This document shows, piece by piece, positions 24,831 to 36,717 of a DNA stretch of 64,000 bases. The first letter of the stretch is position 1; the number at the start of each line of letters is the position of its first letter. The stretch is from Atriophallophorus winterbourni (lineage: Eukaryota; Platyhelminthes; Trematoda; Plagiorchiida; Microphallidae), in contig JACCGJ010005462.1 in NCBI GenBank assembly GCA_013407085.1, positions 35,308 through 99,307 on the forward strand, given 5' to 3'. The notes under the pieces are model-generated. The model was not told the origin of the DNA. It was given only the letters and a program-made list of their open reading frames with translations, and searched no databases. Both the position numbers and the translations under genes were made by a program.

Positions 24831-25273
24831 AGTCAGTAGAAAAATATCAAGAGAGTTGGATAATTCATTTACGCATTACAAGTTGGTATACGAATATGGA
24901 TACGTCATTTCAATCATCTGAGTTTAGGAACGCGAATCTCTCATCAGATACGATAACCAAAGAAATCGGAATTGAAACAGGAACCACTGCACAACATGTT
25001 AAATAAATACCAAACAGCACGCCACACAGAAGACGCTGGTTTTCAACCTGCACCAGGCCATCGATCACTCGTTTATCTGTCAACTCACGGCTGCGCCAAC
25101 AGTAACGATTCACAGATAAAACAGTGCTAAAATATAAAATTATGCAATTTTGTTGGCTACTAACCTCTCACGCACAGCAAGAGGATAGCAGACCGTGGCT
25201 AGGTCGCAGCATATTTTCTAGGGCTGCCAAGCTTGAGGTGCGCGGAAACCGCGAACGATTTCTCCCAAGATCG
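24080..25273 (-). repeat. Inverted duplication 2, right arm
   Basis: Reverse complement of 20,120-22,195 without the 852-bp LINE insertion. It includes the CR1 C-terminus, its 3' UTR and tail, and about 440 bp of flanking DNA with the 90-bp module (minus strand, about 25,155-25,255). It therefore preserves the pre-insertion state of the left arm. Confidence 0.9.
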
Positions 25274-25329
25274 AAAGCCAGCACCAAGTTGAATACAACT
25301 TCGGAAGCGCACCAGCAGATCATTTTCGA

Positions 25330-25510
25330 ATTTACAGCCTAACCCAAATCCGCTTCTGCCATGATAAACCAAAGAGCTACTGAATACGGCATTCCATCCA
25401 CTTTGATATTTCTGTGAATTTTATTCCAGTCTGCCGACTCGGAGTCATTTTGTCACTATTTTAATGCCGAACAGCAACATAAACCGTGATCAAAACGTTT
25501 ATTTAGTCCA
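25330..25510 (-). repeat. Dispersed repeat related to 5.09-5.30 kb
   Basis: The reverse complement shares CATGCACGGACTGAATAAA-like sequence, GACAAAATGACTCC and TGGATGGAA spacing with 5090-5300. With the adjoining right arm it forms the same composite repeat as at 5.08-5.56 kb. No protein is assigned. Confidence 0.6.
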
Positions 25511-25695
25511 TGCATTTTCACGGTATGTATGATGGGATCAAGAGAGTCATTGGTCCAAACAAACCTAAAACGGCTTACATTAAGACTGTATCTGGTGACC
25601 CGATTGTGGACAAAACACAGCATATGGAAAGATGGATAGAACACTTCTCCTTTGTCTACTATAGGGACAGCACACGGGCTGTGCTGGGTCTTAGT
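25500..25695 (+). pseudogene. LINE-A linker fragment
   Basis: FHGMYDGIKRVIGPNKPKTA, then SGDPIVDKTQHMERWIEHFS matches the segment between endonuclease and RT of LINE-A (compare 47,977-47,678). At about 25,690 the frame passes directly into CR1 endonuclease sequence, marking an element-element junction. Confidence 0.8.
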
Positions 25696-27901
25696 GACCA
25701 TTCAGTGCTTGTGTACGGCTATGTTTGCATTACACATCAATTTCTTTCTCGGAATGTGGTGGTTCGCCGGGTAGATAAATTAGCCCAGAGTAAATCACTC
25801 GTGCAGATTCAGCAATGGCAGGCGGACCACATAAGCCATGGCTCGCAATGGAATGAACTTACAGATTTTCTCAAACTGAAGATAGATGAGAACCAACAAA
25901 TCGCTCCTAGAAAATCCGAACATAAAGTGGATAGCGCTCAAGCGTGCAGTGTGGATGCAGCATAAAGCCAACAATGCTTCTACTTCTTGGCAACATTTCC
26001 GTATTTTACGCTACAAATTGACTTCACTTATTTAAGAGGATAAGGAAGCGCACTAATTTATGCTGCTGTCAAAAATGGAACGCAAACCTAAGTTACTTTA
26101 CAAAATCATGAACGCGAAATCAAAAGACAAACCAGGTATTTATGCCATCCATAATAGTGAAAACCTCACGTAGACGGCGTTGGAAACCACGAATGCTCTC
26201 GCAATGTAATACTCTAAAGTGTTCGTGCCAAACGTTTTAGTGGAACGTGTGAGTATTCAGCCGACTCAGGAATCGAGACATTGGGCGAAATTTTGATAAA
26301 TCCAGAGATTGTCGCAAGCTAATTGCTCAAACTATATGTAAGAAAATGCCGAGGTGCGGATGGCATAACACAGGATGTGCTGCGTTTCTGCCATTGTCAG
26401 CTTTGTGAACTACTTTCCATCCTGTTCAACCATTCGATGCATAAGGTAGTGGTAACGAAGGATTGGAAGTCCGGCGTGATTACACCTATCTTGAACGGAG
26501 GCTGCCGATCTGACGCTGCAAATTATTATCCCGTCACACTATTACCTGTTATTGGTAAGGTCATGGAACGTATAGTCGTGAGAAGAATGGTTGCACACTT
26601 TGAATTGCGTAATTTGTTTTCGCAAGCGCAGCATGGATTTCGATCTCATCGCTCTTGTCTAACGAATTTTCTCATAACGTTAGACGACTGGACGAAGGAG
26701 TTATATAGAAGTTTTTGCATTCACGTCTGTTACTCAAAACTTTCTAAGGCTTTTTACACTGTCAATCACCATTTGCTTCGTCAAAAACTGATACGTTTAG
26801 GAATATGTGAACCACTCCTTTCATGGTTGTGCGACTATCTGTCAGATCGCCACGCCCGAGTTAAAGTGAACGGAGTGCTATCCCAAATGTTCAAAACCAC
26901 CAGCGGAGTCCCGCAAGGATCCGTGTTATGGCCCGCTCCTCATTTCTAATATACATAAATGGATTTACCCCCCTCATATCATCCAAATTTGATCCTGTAG
27001 ATGATATGAAAATTTGGACGCAAATTAGTTCTGCAAATGATTGTGAGAAACTGCAAAGGGATTTGGACAACGTGTCCAATTGGGTGGTTATCAATGATAT
27101 GACATTCAACATACGGAAAAGTAAGATGCTCCAGCTTTGCTAGAATGTTCCTTGGACATATCGATTGGGAACTGCTAATTTGACATTGAGCTCTTTGTAA
27201 AAAACATTTTCGAGTATGGATTAGTGGAAACATGAAGAGCACGGTGAACTGTCAGGATATATATCTACAGGCCAACAGATTGTTGGGTATCTTCGAATAA
27301 AATTTGGAAGATTCTCGCTGGTAACGTTACCAAAGATAATGGAAGTCTACCTTCGCCCTACGATAGAGTATGCGGTGGAGGTCTGGGCTCCTTGGCTGTG
27401 AAAAGATATTGCTCTCTTTGATACAATCTATCACAGAGCAACATAGTTAGTGATGGGTCTTCGCAATGTTCCCTACACCGAAAGATTGCGACGTCTGTGT
27501 GTATGTGACTTTACCAAAATGAGGATACGTCGCGATATTATTCTGACCGAAGGACATTCATTAAAACTCTTGCTTGATGTATGTGATGGGAAAGTGACAC
27601 ACGAACATACCTTATTCATTTACATCACAAGTTCCCGTATTGATTGTCGGCGCCATTTTTTCGACATACGCGCAATATTACTTCGGAATGCCATACCTCA
27701 ACATGTGGTGGACTCTCCTTGCTTGGCGGTGTTTGAAGCGAAATTGGACTTACATATGCAAAAGAATATCATTCGTGAGCCTTACATTTGATATTCTCTA
27801 TTCCTTTTATATTATTATATTTTTCACATTTTCATTAAGACCGTCATCCTGTGGTGTTGTAAACTAATTACAATTTAACATAAATCCTTGAATCCTTGAA
27901 T
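25696..27901 (+). pseudogene. CR1-like LINE, endonuclease end to 3' tail
   Basis: The plus strand reads GLSDHSVLVYGYV (end of endonuclease), linker (26,000-26,320), then RT 26,323-26,949 with KCRGADGITQDVL, NYYPVTLLPVIGKVMERIV, AQHGFRSHRSCLTNFL, LSKAFYTVNH and TSGVPQGSVLW. The palm continues with DDMKIW near 27,005, where the first residues of YADD are altered, then FNIRKSKMLQL, and 27,450-27,791 holds the C-terminal RRHFFDIRAILL block. It ends AATCCTTGAATCCTTGAA at about 27,884-27,901. Stops at about 26,175, 26,950 and 27,145 and several frameshifts inactivate it. A close relative is inserted at 20.9 kb. Confidence 0.85.
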
Positions 27902-27983
27902 GGAAATCAGAAGAGAGGGTATCAAAGAGCAACGCGGCGTCGAGACGTCAAGCTAATGGGCAAGACTTGGGGACAGCTGGAGT

Positions 27984-28835
27984 GACTCGCCCAGAATCAT
28001 TATGTCTGGAAAGAGCCGGTTGGTGTCCTATGTCACAAACGGGATCAAAGGCATCGATTATTGTTTGAGTTGATGTTATTTGCAGCATTATCATTCTCGA
28101 GCAAAAATATAGTATATTGTATCGTATATTCAAGATGATAAAACGATGTTAACAAAACATTTTTTATCGTGAAGTGAAGAAAATCTTGAAACGAAGCTTG
28201 AAAAAAATATATAATTCGTATGAGCTCAAATGCGAGACAAACTACAGTGAATTGATTCGTGATCAACATAATGACTCGCCCAGAATCATGATGTCTGGAA
28301 AGAGCCGGTTGGTGTCCTATGTCACAAACGGGATCAAAGGCAACGATTATTGTTTGAGTTGATGTTATTTGCAGCATTATCATTCTCGAGCAAAAATATA
28401 GTATATTGTATCGTATATTCAAGATGATAAAACGATGTTAACAAAACATTTTTTATCATGAAGTGAAGAAAATCTTGAAACGAAGCTTGGAAATAGTATA
28501 TAATTCGTATGAGCTCAAATGCGAGACAAACTACAGTGAATTGATTCGTGATCAACATAATAACTCGGCCAGAATCATGATGCCTGGAAAGAGCCGGTTG
28601 GCAGCCTATGTCACAGACGGGATCAAAGGAATCGATTACTGTTTGAGTTGATGCTGTTTTCAGCATTGTCATTCTGGAGAACAAATCTGGAAAAACATGA
28701 AGATGATAAAATGATGTTATCAATACATTTGTTTCGATCATCAAGTGGAGAAAATTCTTGGGACGAATCATAGGCAAAGTATATACTTCTTATGAGCTCA
28801 AATGCTTCAACGGTGGTACTTCATGATCAACATTG
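27984..28835 (+). repeat. Tandem repeat, 289-bp unit, about 2.9 copies
   Basis: GACTCGCCCAGAATCAT starts units at 27,984 and 28,273, and a diverged AACTCGGCCAGAATCAT starts the third at 28,562, an exact 289-bp period each time. The first two units are nearly identical; the third is more divergent and fades by about 28,835. Short open frames recur in each unit with the same period on both strands and are treated as by-products. No similarity to an element in the window. Confidence 0.95.
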
Positions 28836-29700
28836 TGAATATAATTGATTTTGCGACTCATAAGTAGTCAATTGTAGCAATCATATGTAAGTCAACCTAC
28901 GTAATAAATCCGGTACTGGCAAGCAAATTAGTTGGCTAATACTGTATAGCAACATTTTGCCTCCGTAACGCATGTGGTGCAGCTTCTGTAGAATTTGCTA
29001 TCATAAACAAGCGATGAATTCCACACTATTGTGATACCACTTGATAATTTGTTTAGCAAACACGATCACGAATGATTATCAATCACGAAATGTCTGGCGC
29101 AGAACCTTGGAAAATCTTTTAATTGCAAATGAAAATCACACTAGTTTTAGAGAGTTGATTTTATTAGAAATGGAAATTTTTGTGTAGCTCGCGTGTGGTC
29201 AACCAAAGGCATTGATGCACAAAATGGAATTGCAAATTTTATCACCATCCCACATCTATTTTCATATCAAGATTCCCTACTTAGCACTAACTATTCCGAT
29301 CATTTCAGGATCTAATATATTTTTTTCAAAATCTTTCCAACATAATATTGATTTCCGTTTATCGTTTAACAACACGTATCAATTCATTTATGTCATTCTT
29401 CATCAGTGCCGAGTATTTTGAAATATTCGCAAACTTTGATCACGATGTTCCATGATGGAATCAATGGACTCGAGTATCGCTCTTATTGAAGCTCATCGGC
29501 AGTGCATATCCTATGTCTATGTGAGTTCAACCACCAACCATCACCATTGTAAACCAAAGCCGTACGACCTGGGCAATCATCCACCGTTTGACCGATCGCA
29601 ATTAAGAGTTCATGAACCTTTCTCGAGAGTGGCACTTTTGAGTCTCTTTGTCTGCCCTACCATTCATAAAGGAGCCAGCGACCTCTTTTGTGGTCGCCCA
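28836..29700. other. No gene recognised
   Basis: AT-rich sequence after the tandem repeat. A 103-codon plus-strand frame (29,452-29,763) has no recognisable domain and runs into a repeated hammerhead-like block, so it is not called as a gene. Confidence 0.4.
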
Positions 29701-29704
29701 ATCG

Positions 29705-30150
29705 ATCTGATCTTCATGTCAGTTCACGGATACGCATACGGGATGAGCCCCAACATCCGATGAACCGGTCGTGTTCTTTTTTTGCTTTTCGAACGCCATA
29801 TACTACTCAATAATAAAAATCTGGCTTCAAACAAAACTAACCATCCTGCTGTTATTGAGATGTTCAAAAATATTTCAAACAGTTACCGGTGCTGCAATGC
29901 ACCGATTATGGGACTTAGCTTAGTCCCATGTTAGCCAAGTTTCAATCTGCAAATGAGGATTTATTCTCGAATTCGCTAATAATTTGGTTATGCACAAAGT
30001 CAGATCGGCATTTAAATATCATGTCACGCATACGCATCCCTGATGAACGCCAACCACCACGAGCCCGGTTGTGTGCTTTCGTCCTGCGTTACGAACGTCA
30101 TATACTACTTATTTATAAAAATCTCAATTCAAACATAGGATACCCGAGAC
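29705..30150 (+). repeat. Two-unit repeat with degenerate hammerhead-like cores, 300-bp period
   Basis: Blocks at about 29,705-29,845 and 30,012-30,150 align (ATACGCAT, CGGTCGTG/CGGTTGTG, GAACGYCATATACTACT). In the first, GGGATGA at 29,740 and GAACCGGTC at 29,762; in the second, CTGATGA at 30,040 and GAGCCCGGTT at 30,061. The spacing and order fit hammerhead cores, but each carries core mutations and helix II is weak. Probable relatives of the 41.16-kb ribozyme in a longer monomer. Confidence 0.4.
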
Positions 30151-30599
30151 TTGTTTGGCAGTGGGCGCACTCGTCAGGTATGACCAGTATGATCAGAATC
30201 ACATGTCGTAAAACAGTGGAAAAATATGAAAACGAAGTTTGAACTGTTGTTCTACTGTTGTATAAGGCTTGAAGGTCAAAACGTTTAATCGCATATGCCT
30301 ACACAAATGCAGATGGCTTAAACACATTAGATTAAGACAATATCAGCATTCATGTGTGTTTCCGTTGCACACATATCACAAAATCATGCTGCTTGAAATT
30401 ATCATAAGTATATTTACGAATTCGCGAAAGTATATCTTTACCTCGGAGTTGCAAACGTGGTGTTGCCACATAACGTTAGCAATTCTTCACAAACACTGTT
30501 TGTCGATGACTTGCAGCATTCTAATTTATTCTGCATGAACTGTCCAACATTCAATTCCGTAAAGCAAAAACTCTCATTACCGAGGTGGAATATATTGCT

Positions 30600-30725
30600 T
30601 CCTTCAAACTCAAAGTTAAATCACTGAACCTGATCTTACTGCCTCCACCTGATGAAAGCAAACAGCCAGAAACTGATTGTGCTGTTTTTTGGGATGGGGA
30701 TGTGTGCACCACAATATATTTAAAC
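30600..30725 (+). ncRNA. Hammerhead ribozyme-like unit, degenerate helices
   Basis: CTGAACCTGATCTTACTGCC leads to CTGATGA at 30,649-30,655, AAGCAAACAGCCA, then GAAA at 30,669-30,672. Both invariant boxes are intact and correctly spaced, but helix II is reduced to about two pairs and ACCGGT has become ACTGAT. The same upstream ATCTTACTG tract and downstream GGGATGGGGATGTG tract occur at 7.44 kb, so it belongs to the same repeat family. Confidence 0.6.
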
Positions 30726-30889
30726 ACGTCTATCCACAGGCACTCAAGTTTGGTGAATGACAGTCTGGTATTAGCATTTCTGAACGGAAATGCGTTCTTT
30801 ATCCCACTAATAGCAATCATCTAACTCCCAAGTTATTTTAACTGATTAACATGTTCGATAGCAATTATATTTATAGCTAAATGTGGCAG

Positions 30890-33384
30890 TTTCTTCTTAC
30901 CCGATCTGAATGAGCACTTCAATCTTACTCGGTGGAATTATAGCCCGTTGCCATGATATTCTTTGCTTGTTTGATACATTTATGGTCATCACACAGTAAA
31001 TCATGATCATCAGCACAATCCAGGTCCACAACGCCACCCGTGAGAAACTAATAAGAGCACTCCGGAGGATGTTCTCGATCGCAAATTTGTATACAAACGT
31101 GGAGATTGAACAGCCTTGTCTTACACCCGTAGTAGTACTGATTGCCATTAAGAGGCTATCCTATGAACTTATAATCTCTATCGAGTAAGCGTATAATTCC
31201 ATTTGAATAGCGACGTACTTCGATGGGATTTCATTTCAAAATTAGCTGTTCCATAGAGCGGATCTGTCAACGAAGCCTTAGAGCAACGCCAGCTTTCTCT
31301 TCGCGAAAAGTGTCCTCCCGAATCAATGTAAGTCTGTGAATAAGGATGGCGACTAGTATTGTAGCTACCACTGGTATAAGCGAAATTCGGCAATTGTTGA
31401 AACATTCGTTCCGTACTCCTTTGTATAGACTAGTATTATCAAGTACCCCTCTAAACCTTTGAGAGCAGCTAGTGCAATTCTGCTCTGACTATATCGCCTA
31501 TTTACTTAAAAAGTACAAGGTGGAGCTTTTTCCTAGACAGACGCCATGTTTTGCTTTAGAGTTTGAATCACTAACCGCATTTCTTTGATACTGTGCGGAG
31601 TTAGTCACACTGATCATTGCACAAAATATTAAGGGATGTCTGCGTTATATGCTGTATAAATTATTTTCTTAATCTTGTTATACATCTGTAAAGGTTTGAT
31701 ATGCGCGAACCATCAATTTCAAGAACTCCGCCAAGGACGGTCCCAAGCCCGTCTGAGAAAGGAGGAGGGTTGGGCTTAGGGCTAGCAACCCTATCCCGTA
31801 AAACCTACATTGCTACGGAAACGATGACAACAGATCCGTGGTTCGGTCATGTCTGCAGGATGGATCCCAGTTCGCATACGAAGGTAGCCATGCACTGGCA
31901 TCCGCAAGGTAAACGAAAAAGGGGACGGCCCAAGGAAACTTGGCGCAGAACGTTGGAACGCGAACTACATGCACAAGGATTCACGGTGCAGACGGCAACG
32001 GAAGCAGCGACAGACCGGAACCACTGGCGTGAAGTTGTCTTCGCCTCATGTGCCACCCGGCACGGAGAGGACTGAATGAAAAAAATGAATGAATCAATTT
32101 CAAGAATAGTTTCAGTCAAGTTTTTTGGTTTATGGCCAAAGAAACTCATCGATATTTGAGGCCTTCGCACGTTATCCATAGCTGACGCTTATTTCATCTC
32201 TGAGGCGTATTCTTTCAACCAAATCTAATCGAAGCACCCCAGACTATCTTTGATTAGACGTTTAAGACTCTCTCGATTATCTTCGTACTCTGAACGACTC
32301 CTTAAGTTGCGGCGCTGTTCAATGAGCAATAGGGACTCATAAGAGATCCAGCGGTGTGACGATTGACGAGAGATTTTGAAGCATCCTGAAACTGAGTCGT
32401 AGAGAGCTATTTTAGTAGTACCGGTTGTGATCCAGCTCGAAGGTCCAGTTTTTTGAAAAGGGAAAATAAAGATTATCCCAAAATCTTACTTTAACTTCAC
32501 GCGACAATAGATCGTTTAAGTTTTGTCGCTTTAGTTTGGGTTTGATTGCGAACTGAATGCTGATTATTGCGCACATTAAGCGTGATTAAATTCTACACTG
32601 ATAATCCAGTAAGTGTTTTGGCAATACCTAACCACCTGCAGCTTACCGCGATAATGTCAAGCTGCGCTCAAATACTTTGTAATGGGGCCTGCCAGGTAGC
32701 TAGATAGCGTTCGGGATATCGAAAATATATGGAGCTAAGCAAAAAGCGTTGATCGTCAAAGAAGGACAACCATTTTTTCCATTGTCTGTCCAGTCTGCTG
32801 ACATCCCATAGGTCCATACCGGAAACTGCTAATAGTGCGCTATACATCTCACTCGTGCATTAAAACACTACAATATGGCCCCTTCGTGAAGTTTTTAAGA
32901 GAGAACAAAGTTATTCGTAGAATCTGTCCTTAAACATTCATGCAACACATTTGGTCAGTAGGTTCGACAAGATCACGAATAGGTTACGTCTTTCGTATCT
33001 GAATATGCTCACTCTACTATAACCTCGAAATCTCGCTGTTTACAGTCTGCTTGTAACGGTTATCTAATCTAGATGGAAGATTTTCGCTTTTTGGTTAATA
33101 ATGATTACAAAATCAAATAGGACGGAAGCTAAAGTAACGGGATCACTGGACACACGTAATTAGAACCGAATCTTTATCATGAAGGCGCGTTCCAATAGAA
33201 AATTTAGGTCGATATCCATTGTCTCTAGAGAACGGGCTAGTCCAAACTGTTGTACTAGTTGTTGCAGGGTACGGATATTGAACGATACTAGTCTAATATC
33301 GGCAGGCTGTCGGGAGATAGCGTTGGAAATCGAAATCTGTCTATGAACATTAGGCTGCAATTCAATAACGAAACCACATTTCAT
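30890..33384 (-). pseudogene. Old RTE/SR2-like LINE, interrupted by a younger LINE tail
   Basis: On the minus strand the endonuclease start is at 33,384-33,160 (DIRLVSFNIRTLQQLVQQFG, then LARSLETMDID). The linker at about 32,440-32,105 has RRNLRSRSEYEDNRESLKRL and FFGHKPKNLTETILEID. It then breaks at a nested insertion and resumes as EIDGSRISNLYRC at about 31,720. RT remnants at 31,150-30,890 carry TTGVRQGCSISTFVYKFAI and a decayed CADD box. The fold and order match RTE elements such as schistosome SR2, but stops and frameshifts are frequent. It is one of the oldest elements here. Confidence 0.75.
31726..32092 (+). mobile_element. LINE-D 3' fragment with 14-bp target duplication
   Basis: A 367-bp plus-strand insertion encodes a LINE C-terminus: FGHVCRMDPSSHTK, GKRKRGRPKETWRRTLEREL and SCATRHGED before the stop at 32,075. 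It ends in a TGAATGA-type tail. ATCAATTTCAAGAA occurs exactly at 31,712-31,725 and again at 32,093-32,106, a perfect 14-bp target-site duplication. The insertion splits the linker of an old RTE LINE whose protein reads through when the insert is ignored. A 5'-truncated, endonuclease-dependent insertion. A shorter relative sits at 60.35-60.51 kb. Confidence 0.9.
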
Positions 33385-33699
33385 TATGATAAAGCGCGAT
33401 CATAATGAATACCAAACAGCGCACTAAAAACAAACGGTGGATTACATAAAAAGAATTAGAAGAAAAATCTTTATTCGAAGATTTTTGCAATACCACGAAG
33501 TAGAGTGCGTGTCAATACTTGAAGATACAATATTTAATTTCTAGCAAATATCAATCACATATTAATGAATGAAGCTGATTAACGATGTCTTTGTAATTCC
33601 CAATATTTAGTATCTAAATCATTTGAAAATTAGTCAAATAAATATCACCACCTTTAGAGATCGCTGTCTAATACTTAACACTCAAATAAGATATAGGAT

Positions 33700-35053
33700 T
33701 ACCATCGATCGATAGGTTAAATTTCGGGTTACATAAACGGGATGTGAGGCGGAATTGTTACGCATAATTATATCCAATTTGTTCCTGAAAATCCTTTTAC
33801 TAGATGATTGTACAACATCTGACGGTAGAAAGTTCCAAAAGAAACAAAAAACGCACGGAACAGAAGAACCGACTGCTGTTCAGGTGAGAATGTGGAATAT
33901 CAAATGCCAGTGGTTGAGTAAGTGTGGTATGGCTTGACCGGAGGTAAATTAAATGGTTCAGAGTGTGCATCTTTAAGTACATCATCTTAAACATTAGGAT
34001 TGGATCCAATTGAAACAATCTGCGAGGCATTGTATTCAAATTGATACGAACCAGTCGATCATCAGATGGTAGGTTGCGGAGACAGTCAAACATTTATTTG
34101 CACTGTGATAAATCCTCTCGAGCAGCTTGATGTCCTTTTGTAGCCATGGTGCTCAAGCTTGCACTGAGCAATACTTCACTGAGTTACTAAGCGTATTTAC
34201 GAGAATGGAGAATGTTTCACGGGACAAAAGTCCCAAAATACGCCGAAGCATACCTTTCGTGCGCCAAACTTTCTTGTACACTGCTTCGTATTGCATGCTA
34301 TTATTAGGACTTCCGCCTATCCATAGGACGAGGTTCTTTTCTTTTGTCATAACTTCCAGCTGTTGCGATCCAGGGTTCTGGGAGAATGAGAAATCATTAC
34401 TTATTTGCAACATTTTGCACTTTCTGAAGTTGAATGGAAGCTTATTTCGCTCTGACCACCTGTTTAATTTATCAAAATATCTTTGTAAGCGCAAACAGTC
34501 TACACTTAACGTGATTCGTATCCAAAGTTTAGCATCACCCACAAAGAGAACCATTTTGGCTGTGAAAAATTTTGAATGGTCGTTGATGTAGACCGGAAAC
34601 AGAACCGGACCTATTACTGAACGATTTGGGACACCGCTAGTGGTTTCGATTTCCCTAGACATCACACCATCGATACGTACTGTTGCCTTGTGATCCAAAA
34701 GGTAACTTTTTTGCAAGGTAAGATGAAACCCAATAATGCCAACAAACTGCAGGTTGCTCAGGAGCATAGAATGATTTACGAGCTCAAACGCGTTTGATAT
34801 ATCCAAGTAAGGCGTATGCACACAACCCCCTTCATGCACCGCGTCCAGTCATCCATTGCCTGCATTTGGATATGCCATAGGCGCACTCCTGGAATTGAGC
34901 AGTTAGATGGTATTCAAAAATGGACCTTTCGATTGGAACCCAAATTCTCAAAATAGCCAATGGGTTTTTGGTATTGACAGTAGAGTAAACAGTAGCAAAC
35001 CCAGCACTAAACAGAATAGGTGTAATCAGAAATTTTATATCGTCTGGAGACAA
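33700..35053 (-). pseudogene. CR1-like LINE RT fragment
   Basis: From 35,053 down: a decayed RT entry region, then a 228-codon frame (34,839-34,153) with YLDISNAFELVNHSMLL, ETTSGVPNRSVIGPVL, YINDHSKF and FNFRKCKMLQIS. The catalytic box reads LFVGDAKLW in place of YADDxKLW, so the essential Asp pair is lost. The C-terminal block 34,093-33,800 has LRNLPSDDRLVRINL and MPRRLFQLDPILMFK. No tail is obvious. Long frame but dead catalytic site. Confidence 0.8.
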
Positions 35054-36540
35054 ATTTAATAGACAAACCGATTAAACTGACTTATTAGCTTGACAATGAA
35101 TACAAACAAAACAAACAAAAAAAGTTGATACTTTACAAGACCACAGTATTACGGTATGAATGCAAATATGAGAAATATTATATTGTGAACGGTGGAGAGC
35201 ATTTAAAGTTATTCAAAGTTTGAATAGAGTAAAAAGTAAACAATGAACATTTACCATACATTACAAATATAGGTGTCAGTATGGAAAGTCAGCTTGTGTA
35301 TTAAGATGCAAGTTCGTTCATAATAATTGATAATCCACACACCTACGTCTTCCTCTAACCCGAGAAGATTACTAAAATTCCAGAGATTATGTGAATTCTA
35401 ATGATTTACCAATGTGTAAACTTTAACATATTTGACTTTGATTGGTAGGTAGTTTCGTAAGGACCACGTATGAATCGCATCGATTTCTTTTTGTAGAATT
35501 TAACAATCTTCTGTGGTGCGCACGCTAGTCCCATCTTCGATGTCATCCGAAAATAAAATGACTTTACTGCGTACGATTTCATGTATATCTTTCGCGTACA
35601 CAAGAGAGAGTAATGACCACTTAAGGTACGCAACATGTAACTTCTACTTGGCTCAATAAAACACCGTGAACTCCAACCCTACCTATGGATTCATATGCTG
35701 TACTACAATGCACTTTCGCTCATCCAAGACAGGTCTTCAGGTCTGTAGCTCGATCTATTTTCCAAAAGTTAGAACGACGTTTCAGCAACGAAAGACACTG
35801 AAAACAGGCGCACCATGAACCGAGCCAAAGTCTTAGAGACCACGGTTATTCAAAATTTTTAGTAAAACGGCAATTGATGAAGGTAAAATACCCGTCAGAA
35901 AAATCATAGAAAAATTGACTAGATATAGTTTGTATAACGTATGTAAAATGCACATCTTAAGCGATACATAGAATCTTGAACAAGGCGGCCATACGCGTAA
36001 ATTATGAGAAATTGAAAATTATCCATTCGGAATCCATGCGAAATCCACCAAACATCATACAATTACATAAGTGGTTCCAACTTTGTCAAATATTTCGTTT
36101 CTTTCCATTCTGCATTATGCAAATATTACATGGACGAGCTGTTTAACCGAAAACATTTCCACACACAAAACAAGCTACAAATTGTGCTAATGCGTACATC
36201 GTTCTTTGCTTTTTGACTAGTTATCCCTGCTTTTCGAAACTGTGTGGGCTGCTTTTTCATATATAATAAACTCATCGGGGACGAAAATTAAAGTTTGAGA
36301 TGGCAATTTTAGAGAATTACTGTATAGTCTACAGTAAGCTGTTCAACTGGGTTATAGTCGCTTTCTACCGTGTGGAAGCTTAACTTTGTGCTGAGATACT
36401 TTTGGACATAACTTGTCACTCGCAGATTCTAATTGGATCATTCTGACAACATCCGATTCCTCTTGATAAGATCTATTGGACCCTATCATTTTTGATGTTT
36501 TAAAGTTCCTAATTTCCAAAAAACCGTGGAAATTTTGTGA
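35054..36540. other. No feature recognised
   Basis: AT-rich sequence without a recognisable gene or element. Short frames on both strands have no family resemblance. Confidence 0.5.
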
Positions 36541-36559
36541 CGCGTAGAAAACGTTATTG

Positions 36560-36717
36560 TCGCAGTTTTGACTTGCTCAAGAGCGCTATCATGCAGAATA
36601 TATTATTCTGCTTTATCCAACAAGCCGTTTTCTTCAAATCTACGGTCACCACGTTACGGCGGATATTTGGACGTTTTCCCTGGGTGTTTTTTTCCCATGA
36701 TGAATACATATATACCT
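36560..36717 (+). pseudogene. Older CR1-like LINE, left piece (split by insertion)
   Basis: Across frames, TTLRRIFGRFPWVFF is followed by MMNTYIP, the CR1 block that normally leads to xRPxxxYAxxAW. The rest of this element continues at 40,237 (SPVLDYAAQAWTPWLQ). A minus-strand CR1 has inserted between the two. Confidence 0.7.

Noticed and set aside
28045..28777. Recurrent 60-147-codon frames in the 289-bp repeat
   Set aside because: They repeat with the unit on both strands and lack start-context or domain evidence, so they are by-products of the tandem repeat.
31847..32179. 110-codon minus-strand frame across the LINE-D insertion
   Set aside because: Its first part is the old RTE linker and the rest is the antisense of LINE-D; not a gene.
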